The notes under the pieces are model-generated. The model searched no databases. It saw only the letters and a program-made list of their open reading frames with translations, and was not told where the DNA came from. Positions 1 through 7,643 of a DNA stretch of 64,000 nucleotides are shown here, piece after piece. Each line of letters starts with the position of its first letter. Position 1 is the first letter of the stretch. This stretch comes from Tenuifilum thalassicum (GTDB lineage: Bacteria; Bacteroidota; Bacteroidia; Bacteroidales; Tenuifilaceae). Location: assembly GCF_013265555.1 (NCBI RefSeq), contig NZ_CP041345.1, positions 124,001 through 188,000 on the forward strand. Reading direction: 5' to 3'. Both the position numbers and the translations under genes were made by a program.

Positions 1-1
1 T

Positions 2-991
2 AAGAATTCACCAAACATTTTGGATTTACTTGAAAAACTAAATATTAAATATTTTAATCTTGGAGACAAATATGATGAATTACACTTAAAAGCCTTTAAC
101 CAAATTAAATACAATAAGAACCTTCTTAAAATCGTAAATTCAAATAAAATAGACATAGGCATTGGTTCATCATTAACAATCGCTCAAGTTTCAAAAATTT
201 CTAGAATAAAATCGATAATCTTGGATGACGATGACACCGATGCAGTTAAACTATTTGCATGGTTTGCCCATCCATTTGCCGATGCTATTCTATCGCCTAT
301 AGCACTTAAGCATGATAGAAAACGGAAAAAAGATATTTTATACTCAGGTACCCATGAGTTGTTCTACCTTCACCCTAACTATTTCTCTCCCGATCCTAAC
401 ATTTTAAAGCAACTAGGGATTTCATCTAATGAAACTTTTTTTGTATTACGTTTTGTATCGGGTAAAGCATATCATGATATAGGAGAAAACTGGGTTTCGC
501 TAAAACAGAAGCTTCAAATAATAGATAAGCTTAGTAGATTTGGTAAAATCTTTATTACTACAGAAAGAGTAATTGAACCAGAATTAGCCAAATGGCAGCT
601 AAAACTTTCTCCAGAAAAAATTCACAGCCTTCTATACTATGCTAAAATGTTTATAGGTGATAGCCAAACAATGACCTCTGAGGCTGCTATTCTGGGAACT
701 CCTGCCTATAAATGCAATTCTTTTGCTCATAGATTATCGGTGCCTAATATGTTAGAATATGAATACGGCTTATGCTATTCTTATAAGGTAAATGAATTTG
801 ATAAACTAATTAACAAAATTTCTCATGATATAGAAAAACCAGACATTAAGAAAGAATGGGAAGTTAAGAGGCAAAAATTTTTATCGGATTCAATTGATCC
901 AACAGCATTTCTTGTTTGGTTTATTGAGAATTATCCAAAGAGTGCAAAAATTATGAAAGAAAACCCCGATTATCAATATAACTTTAAATAG
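2..991 (+). CDS. DUF354 family glycosyltransferase-like protein (5' truncated by window edge)
   Basis: The reading frame is open to the left window edge, so the N-terminus lies outside; the first in-window TTG at 20 is not a credible start. The visible 329 residues resemble DUF354 proteins, which have a UDP-GlcNAc 2-epimerase/glycosyltransferase B-like fold and usually run 335-350 residues, so perhaps the first 20-40 residues are missing. Recognisable parts are the segment IGIGSSLTIAQVSK, the acidic run LDDDDTDAVK, and a C-terminal FIGDSQTMTSEAAILGTPA stretch typical of the nucleotide-sugar binding half. The stop is one base before the next ATG, so it forms an operon with the polysaccharide deacetylase and probably belongs to a surface glycan cluster. 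The exact substrate cannot be told. Confidence 0.8.
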   Translation, partial: KNSPNILDLLEKLNIKYFNLGDKYDELHLKAFNQIKYNKNLLKIVNSNKIDIGIGSSLTIAQVSKISRIKSIILDDDDTDAVKLFAWFAHPFADAILSPIALKHDRKRKKDILYSGTHELFYLHPNYFSPDPNILKQLGISSNETFFVLRFVSGKAYHDIGENWVSLKQKLQIIDKLSRFGKIFITTERVIEPELAKWQLKLSPEKIHSLLYYAKMFIGDSQTMTSEAAILGTPAYKCNSFAHRLSVPNMLEYEYGLCYSYKVNEFDKLINKISHDIEKPDIKKEWEVKRQKFLSDSIDPTAFLVWFIENYPKSAKIMKENPDYQYNFK

Positions 992-992
992 C

Positions 993-1838
993 ATGGATTT
1001 TACACTAGTAAAATATAGCAATGTGCTTAAACCCCTGATAGCAAAGGGGTTTTTGTTTACTTCTTTTTGTGAGTTAGCAGATGAAACCCATTTAGGTCAG
1101 GGCAATAAAATAATAATACTCCGCCACGATGTAGACTTAAAACCAGAAAATTCGCTAAAAACTGCAACTATTGAACACAACCTTGGAATACGTGGTACGT
1201 ACTATTTTCGTATTGTCAAGGAGAGTTTTGATGTTGATATAATTAAGCAAATTGCCGATTTGGGTCATGAGATAGGTTACCACTATGAGACAATGGATAC
1301 GGCAAGTTCAAAATTCAAGATTCAAGATTCAAAATTAACTGATAAGCAGAAAGAACAACTAATTGATGCAGCCTACGAGGAGTTTTGTGAAAATTTAGAG
1401 GTTTTTAGGAAGATTTACCCGGTAAAAACTATTTGTATGCATGGCAGCCCCAAATCGGCGTTCGATAATAGGGATATCTGGAAAAAGTATGATTATCGTC
1501 AATTAGGCATAATTGGTGAGCCTTACTTTGATATTGATTTCGACAAGTTTTTTTATTTAACTGATACCGGGCGTTGTTGGAATGGATATAAATACTCCGT
1601 GCGCGACAAGATGCCTCAGCAGGAGCAATGGATAAAACAGGGTTTGGTTTTTAAAACAACCAATGATATTATTAAAGCTGTGGCAGAAAATCGTTTCCCT
1701 GAAAAGGCAATGATAACGATCCATCCTCAACGTTGGACCGATAATTACCTTGAATGGACTAAAGAGCTTGTAGCTCAAAGAGCAAAAAACATTATCAAAT
1801 GGGGTTTAATGCGGTATAGAGCAGCGTTTCATTTATAG
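993..1838 (+). CDS. NodB-like polysaccharide deacetylase family protein
   Basis: 281 residues. The NodB-fold signature is seen in ILRHDVDLKPENSL (residues about 42-55; His and two Asp as expected metal/catalytic positions) and GHEIGYHYETMD (about 91-102). A second conserved block is CMHGSPKS with a downstream GRCWNGYKYSVRDKM typical of this Bacteroidota subfamily. There is no signal peptide, so it probably acts in the cytoplasm on a glycan intermediate. It starts one base after the DUF354 gene. Odd: the coding sequence contains four tandem 7-base units of the ATTCAAG type (1306-1333), giving the low-complexity segment SSKFKIQDSKLTD where a loop is expected; the same words fill the intergenic mosaic downstream. 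Confidence 0.8.
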   Translation: MDFTLVKYSNVLKPLIAKGFLFTSFCELADETHLGQGNKIIILRHDVDLKPENSLKTATIEHNLGIRGTYYFRIVKESFDVDIIKQIADLGHEIGYHYETMDTASSKFKIQDSKLTDKQKEQLIDAAYEEFCENLEVFRKIYPVKTICMHGSPKSAFDNRDIWKKYDYRQLGIIGEPYFDIDFDKFFYLTDTGRCWNGYKYSVRDKMPQQEQWIKQGLVFKTTNDIIKAVAENRFPEKAMITIHPQRWTDNYLEWTKELVAQRAKNIIKWGLMRYRAAFHL

Positions 1839-1860
1839 TATTCGGCGTTTTGATTTTTTG

Positions 1861-1924
1861 ACCTCACCCCCTGCCCCTCTCCTGAGAGGAGAGGGGAGTT
1901 TAAGCCTCCCCTCTCAGGTGAGGT
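1861..1924. repeat. Nested inverted repeat (C/T-rich hairpin)
   Basis: A perfect 10-base inverted repeat (CCCCTCTCCT 1874-1883, loop GAG, AGGAGAGGGG 1887-1896) sits inside a second, outer pair (ACCTCACC 1861-1868 and GGTGAGGT 1917-1924). It lies just after the deacetylase gene, so it could act as an RNA stem at the transcript end, but no T-run follows. Similar C/T-rich CTCACCCCC elements are, to my recollection, dispersed in many unrelated bacterial genomes. Confidence 0.7.
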
Positions 1925-2022
1925 TTGGAGGGGTCGTTTGAAGGAAAGAATGAATCGGAAATAATCGGAATGTATCGGAAGAGCCTTGTTGCTCCTAACC
2001 AGCCAAGGTTGCACTTGTGGTG

Positions 2023-2245
2023 GCTGAGCTTGTCGAAGCCATGTTTGTTTCCCCTTCTTTTGCCTTGATGCAAAAGAAGCAAAAAATCAAGGCTGAAAAG
2101 CCTGTTCCGATGGGTGCCCCGTGGTCGTGTCTTCAGCGCGGCGCAACTCGCCATGCCGCAGGCATGGTTCAAACAGCACCGCTTCCTTTACCCTACGCAA
2201 CGACCGGCCCACGACCCATTCGCGGAACAGCCTTTTATGCCGTTA
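2023..2245. repeat. GC-rich dispersed-repeat-like element with alternative hairpins
   Basis: This stretch is clearly richer in G+C than its surroundings. It has competing inverted repeats: CTTCTTTTG (2054-2062) with CAAAAGAAG (2071-2079), or GCCTTGAT (2062-2069) with ATCAAGGC (2086-2093), plus CCATGCC-GCA-GGCATGG (2151-2167). It is open in two frames but those translations look like by-products of the repeat. From memory, near-identical segments recur in many Bacteroidota genomes, which I cannot test here. Confidence 0.55.
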
Positions 2246-2322
2246 TCTTGAAAACCGAGAATCCAACCTGTTGGTCAAATCTTGAACTTTGAATCCGTCT
2301 ACGCCGGACACAGCCTTGAACT

Positions 2323-2497
2323 TTGAACCATGTATTGACATGCTGAGCGTAGCCGAAGCATCTCTTCTTGAAGAATATGAGGAAGTTAAAAGAAGTTAGA
2401 GGAAGTTAGATGAATGATACGGAATGAGTCGGAAATATTCTGAAGGAATCGGAAATTCATTCGACAATTTTTGAATCTTGAATCTGAAATCTTGAAC
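2323..2497. repeat. Copy A of a ~170-base imperfect direct duplication
   Basis: Runs from TTGAACCATG through the ATGCTGAGCG...CGAAGCAT hairpin (2340-2361), TCTCTTCTTGAAGAAT, repeated GAAGTTAGA units and GGAATGAGTCGGAAATATTC to the CTTGAA heptads. Copy B with the same order of words is at 2533-2698. Confidence 0.8.
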
Positions 2498-2532
2498 ATT
2501 AAACTTTATCCTTTATCCTTGAACCTTTATCC

Positions 2533-2698
2533 TTGAACCATGCATTGTCATGCTGAGCTTGTCGAAGCATCTCTTCTTGAAGAATGTGATGAAGTTAAAG
2601 GAAGTTAGAGGAAGTTAGAAGAATGATACGGAATGACTCGGAAATATTCGGAAGTATCGGAATTTCATTTGACAATTATTAAATCTGAAATCTTGAAT
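2533..2698. repeat. Copy B of a ~170-base imperfect direct duplication
   Basis: Starts with TTGAACCATG, then the perfect-stem hairpin ATGCT...AGCAT (2550-2570, inner GCTT-GTCG-AAGC), TCTCTTCTTGAAGAAT, GAAGTTAGA units and GGAATGACTCGGAAATATTC. It follows copy A at an offset of 210 bases, with scattered substitutions and small length differences. Confidence 0.8.
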
Positions 2699-2981
2699 CC
2701 GTCTTCGCCGGACAAATCTTAAATTTGGAATTTCACGCACTGCATAACTTTGTGCACTTCTCTGTGTATCTCTGTGTACTCTGTGATGTAAGAAATAAAA
2801 TGCAGATGCCTCCAAACTAACATTTTTTCGTTTAACGATTAACTTTTAACGATTAACTCCTAACCATTAACTATTTAAGTTTAACGTTTAACGAAATCCG
2901 CCTTTTAACTTTGTCCTTTATCCTTTATACCTTCTGCTCCCAAACATGCTGTTTATTAGAAAATTTATGATAAAAAAATTG

Positions 2982-2989
2982 TAGGTTTG
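2982..2989 (+). promoter_or_regulatory. Putative hisS promoter -7 box (TAGGTTTG)
   Basis: TAGGTTTG matches the Bacteroidota primary sigma -7 consensus TAnnTTTG and lies 23 bases before the hisS ATG, giving a short leader. A clear -33 TTTG at the right spacing is not seen. Confidence 0.5.
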
Positions 2990-3012
2990 CAATCGTTTCA
3001 AAATGTAACACA

Positions 3013-4389
3013 ATGGCAAAGACAAAACCAAGTATTCCTAAAGGAACCCGTGATTTCGGACCTGAACAAATGGTTCGAAGAAACTATATCTTTGATACTA
3101 TTCGAAGTGTTTTCAGAAAGTATGGCTTTTTGCCCATTGAAACACCTGCAATGGAAAACCTTTCAACCCTGCTAGGAAAGTATGGCGACGAAGGCGACAA
3201 ACTTCTTTTTAAGATCCTAAATTCTGGTGAATTTATCGATAAAGCAGACCCAGAAATATTTAGACCAGGGAACTCAAATGCTGCTTCCCTGGCCATATGC
3301 GAAAAGGGTTTGCGTTATGACCTTACTGTTCCATTTGCCCGTTTTGTGGTACAGTATCGCAACGATATAGCTTTTCCTTTTAAGCGTTATCAAATACAAC
3401 CCGTTTGGCGAGCCGATAGACCGCAGAAAGGTAGATATCGTGAGTTCTACCAATGTGATGTTGATGTAATTGGATCAAACTCTTTGCTAAACGAGGCTGA
3501 GCTAGTACTTATCATCAATGAAGTTTTTGAAAAACTTAAAATTCGCACCCTGCTTAAGGTGAATAATCGCAAAATATTAAGCGGTATTGCAGAGGTTATT
3601 GGCCATGCCGATAAGCTAATCGACATTACAGTTGCAATCGACAAGATTGAGAAAATTGGTATTGAAGCGGTAAACGCTGAGCTGCGACAGAAAGGTATTG
3701 ATGATTCTGCAATTGAGAAGCTTCAGCCCATAATCTTGCTTCAGGGAAGTAACGAAGAAAAGCTTTCGGTGTTAAGGAATGTGCTTAAGGATAGCGAAGT
3801 GGGAGTAAGGGGTATTGAAGAAATGGAAGAACTATTCCGTTATGTAGATGCATGGGGCGACCTTTCGACTCAAATAGAGCTCGACCTTTCGCTTGCACGA
3901 GGGCTGAACTACTACACGGGCGCAATTTTTGAAGTAAAAGCACTTGATGCTGAGATTGGTAGTATTTGTGGTGGTGGGCGATACGATGACCTTACAGGAA
4001 TTTTTGGATTACCAAATGTAAGCGGAGTTGGTGTTTCGTTTGGTGCCGACAGAATTTATGATGTGATGCTTCAGTTGAATCTTTTCCCCGAGAGCGTTTC
4101 GTCAACAACTCAGGTGATTTTTTCCAACTTTGGCGATAAGGAGGTTGCTTATTCCATGCCTGCTGCCCGTAATCTTAGAAATGCTGGAATATGTGTTGAA
4201 ATTTATCCCGATGCCGTAAAAGTTAGAAAACAGTTTGAGTACGCCAATAAGCGAAATATTCGTTTTATGGTAATTGCTGGTGAAAACGAGATGCAAAATA
4301 GAGAATTCTCTGTAAAAAACATGGAAACTGGGGAGCAGGTTACCATTGCTTTTGAGAACCTTGAAGAATACATTAAGTCGAATCTATAA
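3013..4389 (+). CDS. hisS: Histidine--tRNA ligase
   Basis: 458 residues, the normal length for class II histidyl-tRNA synthetase, which charges tRNA-His with histidine using ATP. Motif 2 is in the segment [16 protein letters not shown] with [13 protein letters not shown] following; the histidine-specific motifs are [15 protein letters not shown] and GGGRYDDL. An anticodon-binding domain forms the last ~100 residues. The ATG at 3013 begins [19 protein letters not shown], the usual N-terminus. It is followed after 11 bases by hutH on the same strand, with no terminator between, so the two are probably cotranscribed. Confidence 0.97.
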   Translation: MAKTKPSIPKGTRDFGPEQMVRRNYIFDTIRSVFRKYGFLPIETPAMENLSTLLGKYGDEGDKLLFKILNSGEFIDKADPEIFRPGNSNAASLAICEKGLRYDLTVPFARFVVQYRNDIAFPFKRYQIQPVWRADRPQKGRYREFYQCDVDVIGSNSLLNEAELVLIINEVFEKLKIRTLLKVNNRKILSGIAEVIGHADKLIDITVAIDKIEKIGIEAVNAELRQKGIDDSAIEKLQPIILLQGSNEEKLSVLRNVLKDSEVGVRGIEEMEELFRYVDAWGDLSTQIELDLSLARGLNYYTGAIFEVKALDAEIGSICGGGRYDDLTGIFGLPNVSGVGVSFGADRIYDVMLQLNLFPESVSSTTQVIFSNFGDKEVAYSMPAARNLRNAGICVEIYPDAVKVRKQFEYANKRNIRFMVIAGENEMQNREFSVKNMETGEQVTIAFENLEEYIKSNL

Positions 4390-4400
4390 AAGAATTACAA

Positions 4401-5900
4401 ATGGTCAAAATTCATACTATATCACCCAAACCACTAAACTGGGATGTTATTGAGGGCTTAATTAATGAACCCCACAAGTTAGAACTTTCAGAAGAGTCAC
4501 GAAATCTTATTGCTAAGTGCCGCGACTACCTGGATAAAAAAATGGAAGATGAGAGTACCCCAATTTATGGTATAACCACGGGGTTTGGCTCATTGTGTAA
4601 CAAGACCATTTCTAAAGATGAGCTATCGCAGCTACAAAAGAATTTGGTAATGTCGCATGCTTGCAGCACTGGCGATATGGTAAACCCAGAAATTGTAAAG
4701 CTGATGCTATTCCTTAAAGCTCATGCACTTTCTTTGGGTCATTCAGGTGTTCAGGTTGAAACAGTTGAACGTATTATCGATTTTTATAATAACGATGTTA
4801 TTCCCGTTGTTTACGACCGTGGGTCGTTAGGGGCTTCGGGCGATTTGGCACCGCTTGCCAACCTTTTCCTTCCCTTGATTGGTATGGGAGAGGTTCTATT
4901 CGAAGGGCAAATCCAGCCAGCAACCGAAGTACTTAAAAAGTTTGGGTGGAATCCCATTGAGCTAAAGTCGAAAGAGGGCTTAGCATTACTTAATGGCACT
5001 CAGTTTATGAGTTCACATGGTGTTTATGCCATGATAAAAGCATTCAAGCTCACAAAACTTGCCGACATTATTGGTGCCATCTCTTTAGAGGCTTTCGATG
5101 GTAGGATTGACCCATTCCACGAAAATATTCAGAACGTTCGGCCGCATCAGGGGCAAATAGAAACAGCGCGCAATATCCGTAAAATACTTGAGGGAAGCGA
5201 GCTAATTCAGCGCCCCAAAAAGCATGTTCAGGACCCATACTCTTTCCGTTGTATTCCACAGGTTCACGGCGCCTCAAAGGATGCCATTAACTATGTTGCA
5301 GGCGTATTGCTAACCGAAATTAACTCGGTAACCGACAATCCAACTGTTTGGCCCGATGAGGACTTGGTTATTTCGGGAGGAAACTTCCATGGTCAGCCAC
5401 TTGCGTTAGCTTACGATTTCCTAGCTATTGCTTTATCTGAGCTGGGAAACATCTCGGAACGTCGTACTGCACAGCTTATACTAGGATTACGTGGGTTACC
5501 AGAGTTCCTTGTTGCAAATCCTGGATTAAACTCTGGCTTCATGATTCCACAATATGCTGCAGCAGCTATGGTTAGCCAAAACAAGCAGCTGTGTACCCCA
5601 TCGTCTGTTGATTCAATAGTATCGTCAAATGGACAGGAAGACCATGTAAGTATGGGTGCCAACGCTGCAACAAAGCTGATTCGAGTGATTGATAACCTTG
5701 AGCGCATCTTAGCTATAGAACTTTTCAATGCTGCGCAGGCTCTTGAGTTCCGTCGTCCTGCTAAATCATCGCCTTACATTGAGGAGTTTATTGAAAGCTA
5801 TCGTTCAGAGGTTAGCTTTATTGATCAGGATAAAATAATGTACAAAGAGATTGATAAAACCATTCAGTTCCTTAGGAATGGAAAATTTGAGAAGGAATAG
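4401..5900 (+). CDS. hutH: Histidine ammonia-lyase (HAL/PAL family)
   Basis: 499 residues, normal for histidine ammonia-lyase, which deaminates histidine to urocanate. The MIO-forming triad Ala145-Ser146-Gly147 is present in GSLGASGDLAPLA. The selectivity region MSHACSTGD carries Ser-His as in histidine lyases, and IPQVHGASKDA and NGQEDHVSMG are family blocks. It follows hisS by 11 bases and ends before a strong terminator. No hutU, hutI or formimidoylglutamate gene is nearby, so the rest of the degradation pathway must be elsewhere or absent. A tyrosine/phenylalanine lyase activity is less likely but not excluded. Confidence 0.93.
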   Translation: MVKIHTISPKPLNWDVIEGLINEPHKLELSEESRNLIAKCRDYLDKKMEDESTPIYGITTGFGSLCNKTISKDELSQLQKNLVMSHACSTGDMVNPEIVKLMLFLKAHALSLGHSGVQVETVERIIDFYNNDVIPVVYDRGSLGASGDLAPLANLFLPLIGMGEVLFEGQIQPATEVLKKFGWNPIELKSKEGLALLNGTQFMSSHGVYAMIKAFKLTKLADIIGAISLEAFDGRIDPFHENIQNVRPHQGQIETARNIRKILEGSELIQRPKKHVQDPYSFRCIPQVHGASKDAINYVAGVLLTEINSVTDNPTVWPDEDLVISGGNFHGQPLALAYDFLAIALSELGNISERRTAQLILGLRGLPEFLVANPGLNSGFMIPQYAAAAMVSQNKQLCTPSSVDSIVSSNGQEDHVSMGANAATKLIRVIDNLERILAIELFNAAQALEFRRPAKSSPYIEEFIESYRSEVSFIDQDKIMYKEIDKTIQFLRNGKFEKE

Positions 5901-5920
5901 GTGTAATTGAGATATTACGA

Positions 5921-5957
5921 AAAAACCGACAGATTTAAATAGCTGTCGGTTTTTTTT
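5921..5957. terminator. Strong rho-independent terminator after hutH, likely bidirectional
   Basis: Stem AAAAACCGACAG (5921-5932) with CTGTCGGTTTTT (5943-5954), 10-base loop, followed by a T-run to 5957. The A-run on the left side gives a T-run on the minus strand too, so it can also end the converging DUF3298 gene. Confidence 0.85.
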
Positions 5958-5990
5958 AGCCTTTTTATCTTAGAAATCGAACTTAAACTC

Positions 5991-6794
5991 TTAATTTATA
6001 AGTTCTTTACGATACTTTTCTACCAGAATATCCTTAATATCATCATACGGTATCAGTAATTCAATATCACCTCGTGAGTAGCTAGCAATCTCATATACAT
6101 TGTAATGGAAGAGTATGCCTTTGGCTGTTAGTCCAAACTCTTTAGGAAGAATGAATGTATTGTTAGGTGCAAGCCAATAGTCGGTATTGTCATTTGTATC
6201 ATTTAAAATTTGCTCAGTAAAAACCTTTTGAGCAATTGTGGTGAACCTATTTTTATCTGTTATTAAATCGGAAAGTGCCAGTTTATTTGACTTTTTTAAG
6301 TCGATAATTAGGTAATGGTATTCGTACATATTGTGTGCACCGCCAAGGTAACTATTTTGGTGGTAGCGAATGCTAAGTAATCGACTTGTTCTGTATATCA
6401 CTTTATAATCAATATTTATAAACCATGTTGATTGTGAACCAAACTGTTTTGCATATTCAACAAACGAGGTATCGTACCCCATTGCGCTATTAACCAGGGC
6501 ATCTTTTAAATATGGATACCTAGATTTTATATTGCTAAGATCTACCATTTCAAGGTAGTCCGATACAATAACTTTTTCGAGGCGCGAGCTGCCAAGTCCA
6601 TGAGCAACTGGGAAACGGTAAATAATCTTCAAACATAAGGAGTCGGGTTTGTAACAACCACGTTTGTAAACAACAGAATCTGGTAAAAATTCAATTTCAC
6701 TTGTTTTAGTTGCTACATAAAAGGTGTACCCGTAGTAGGCAATTGCTAGAACAGCTAATATTCCTAATATTCGATAAAGGTTGGTTCGGTTCAT
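5991..6794 (-). CDS. DUF3298/RsiV-like domain protein, membrane anchored
   Basis: 267 residues. An N-terminal hydrophobic segment (about residues 7-27) is a signal anchor, placing the rest in the periplasm. The C-terminal half has the DUF3298 hallmarks: NSYLGGAHNMYEYHYLIIDL and, near the end, LFHYNVYEIASYSRGDIELLIPYDDIKDIL. DUF3298 is the extracytoplasmic domain of the lysozyme-sensing anti-sigma factor RsiV, but many homologues are stand-alone envelope proteins, and no sigma factor lies beside this one. Divergent from radC, convergent with hutH. Confidence 0.75.
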   Translation of the reverse strand: MNRTNLYRILGILAVLAIAYYGYTFYVATKTSEIEFLPDSVVYKRGCYKPDSLCLKIIYRFPVAHGLGSSRLEKVIVSDYLEMVDLSNIKSRYPYLKDALVNSAMGYDTSFVEYAKQFGSQSTWFINIDYKVIYRTSRLLSIRYHQNSYLGGAHNMYEYHYLIIDLKKSNKLALSDLITDKNRFTTIAQKVFTEQILNDTNDNTDYWLAPNNTFILPKEFGLTAKGILFHYNVYEIASYSRGDIELLIPYDDIKDILVEKYRKELIN

Positions 6795-6905
6795 TTCAAA
6801 AATTTCTTTCCCAAATATACTTTTAAATCAATCAAGTGCTAAAAAATGGTATTGCTTTTTATTGGTTTTCTACCTAACTTATGTTTACCAAACGATTTAA
6901 AAAAG

Positions 6906-7604
6906 ATGGAAAGTTATTCAAAAAGGTTAACAATAAAAGATTTGGCTGAGGATGATCGTCCACGCGAAAAGATGGAACGAAAGGGCGCAGCAAGTTTAAG
7001 CGATGCAGAGCTAATAGGGATTCTACTTAGGGTGGGTAATGCAAATGAAACCGCTGTTGAGGTTGCACAAAGGTTACTTAGCAGCGTAAACCAAAGTCTA
7101 AACGAGCTCGCACGCCTTAGCCTAGGTCAGCTAACAAGGATAAAAGGAATAGGGAAAACTAAAGCAATAACAATACTGGCAGCTCTTGAGTTGGGAAGGC
7201 GTCGCAGTGCCGAAGGAGCTGTAAATAGGGAACGAATATTTTCAAGTAAAAGTGTGATAGAAATATTCCAGCCCATGCTTTCCGATCTACCTTATGAGGA
7301 GTTCTGGGTTTTACTGCTAAACAAGTCGAATAAAGTAATAGAGCGGGCAAAGCTAAGTCAGGGTGGTGTTGGAGGAACCGTAGTCGATCCCAAGATTGTG
7401 CTAAAACTTGCTGTTGAGCGCTTAGCATCAGCGTTAATTGTGGTTCATAACCATCCATCCGGAAACCCTCAACCAAGCGATAAGGATATTGCACTGACCA
7501 AAAAGCTACGTAATGCTTCGGAGTTTTTTGACATTTCATTGCTCGACCATGTGATTATTACCGATGGCGAATGCTACTCTTTTGCCGATAATGGAATTAT
7601 TTAG
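6906..7604 (+). CDS. radC: RadC family protein (JAB/MPN domain)
   Basis: 232 residues from ATG 6906 (MESYSKRLTIKDLAEDDRPR), which fits the family; an in-frame ATG at 6846 would add 20 hydrophobic residues with no counterpart in RadC and was rejected. A helix-hairpin-helix segment (LTRIKGIGKTKAITILAALELG) precedes the JAMM metal motif HNHPSGNPQPSDKD, with His181, His183 and Asp194 as metal ligands. The family is widespread and was once linked to DNA repair, but its biochemical role is unsettled. Single gene, convergent with the epimerase gene. Confidence 0.92.
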   Translation: MESYSKRLTIKDLAEDDRPREKMERKGAASLSDAELIGILLRVGNANETAVEVAQRLLSSVNQSLNELARLSLGQLTRIKGIGKTKAITILAALELGRRRSAEGAVNRERIFSSKSVIEIFQPMLSDLPYEEFWVLLLNKSNKVIERAKLSQGGVGGTVVDPKIVLKLAVERLASALIVVHNHPSGNPQPSDKDIALTKKLRNASEFFDISLLDHVIITDGECYSFADNGII

Positions 7605-7643
7605 CAGGTTAAGAAATTACGCGCTAATGATCCAATTGGTCAG

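Larger units (their letters stand above)
1839..2980. repeat. Gene-free mosaic of short repeat words and hairpins
   Basis: About 1.1 kb between the deacetylase gene and the hisS promoter with no credible gene. It is built of short repeated words: CTTGAAT/TTGAATC heptads (2471-2497), CTTTATCCTTGAACC units (about 2503-2539), TCGGAA-containing units (1950-1982, 2430-2455, 2627-2666), TTTAACGATTAAC-type units (2830-2896), and CTCTGTGTA-type units (2759-2785). Embedded are hairpin elements at 1861-1924, 2022-2040, 2340-2361 and 2550-2570, a GC-rich element at about 2023-2245, and a roughly 170-base duplication. Open frames here (for example 1900-2172 minus and 2017-2292 plus) lie inside repeats and have no coding support. 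Confidence 0.85.

Noticed and set aside
1900-2172. Open frame of 90 codons on the minus strand in the repeat mosaic
   Set aside because: It runs through the GC-rich repeat and its flanks and has no family match or coding signature; it is a by-product of the repeat.
2017-2292. Open frame of 91 codons on the plus strand
   Set aside because: Same region, opposite strand of the repeat element, with both strands open because of base composition; not supported as a gene.
6846-6905. Upstream ATG for radC adding 20 residues
   Set aside because: The added hydrophobic segment has no counterpart in RadC proteins, whereas ATG 6906 gives the standard N-terminus.
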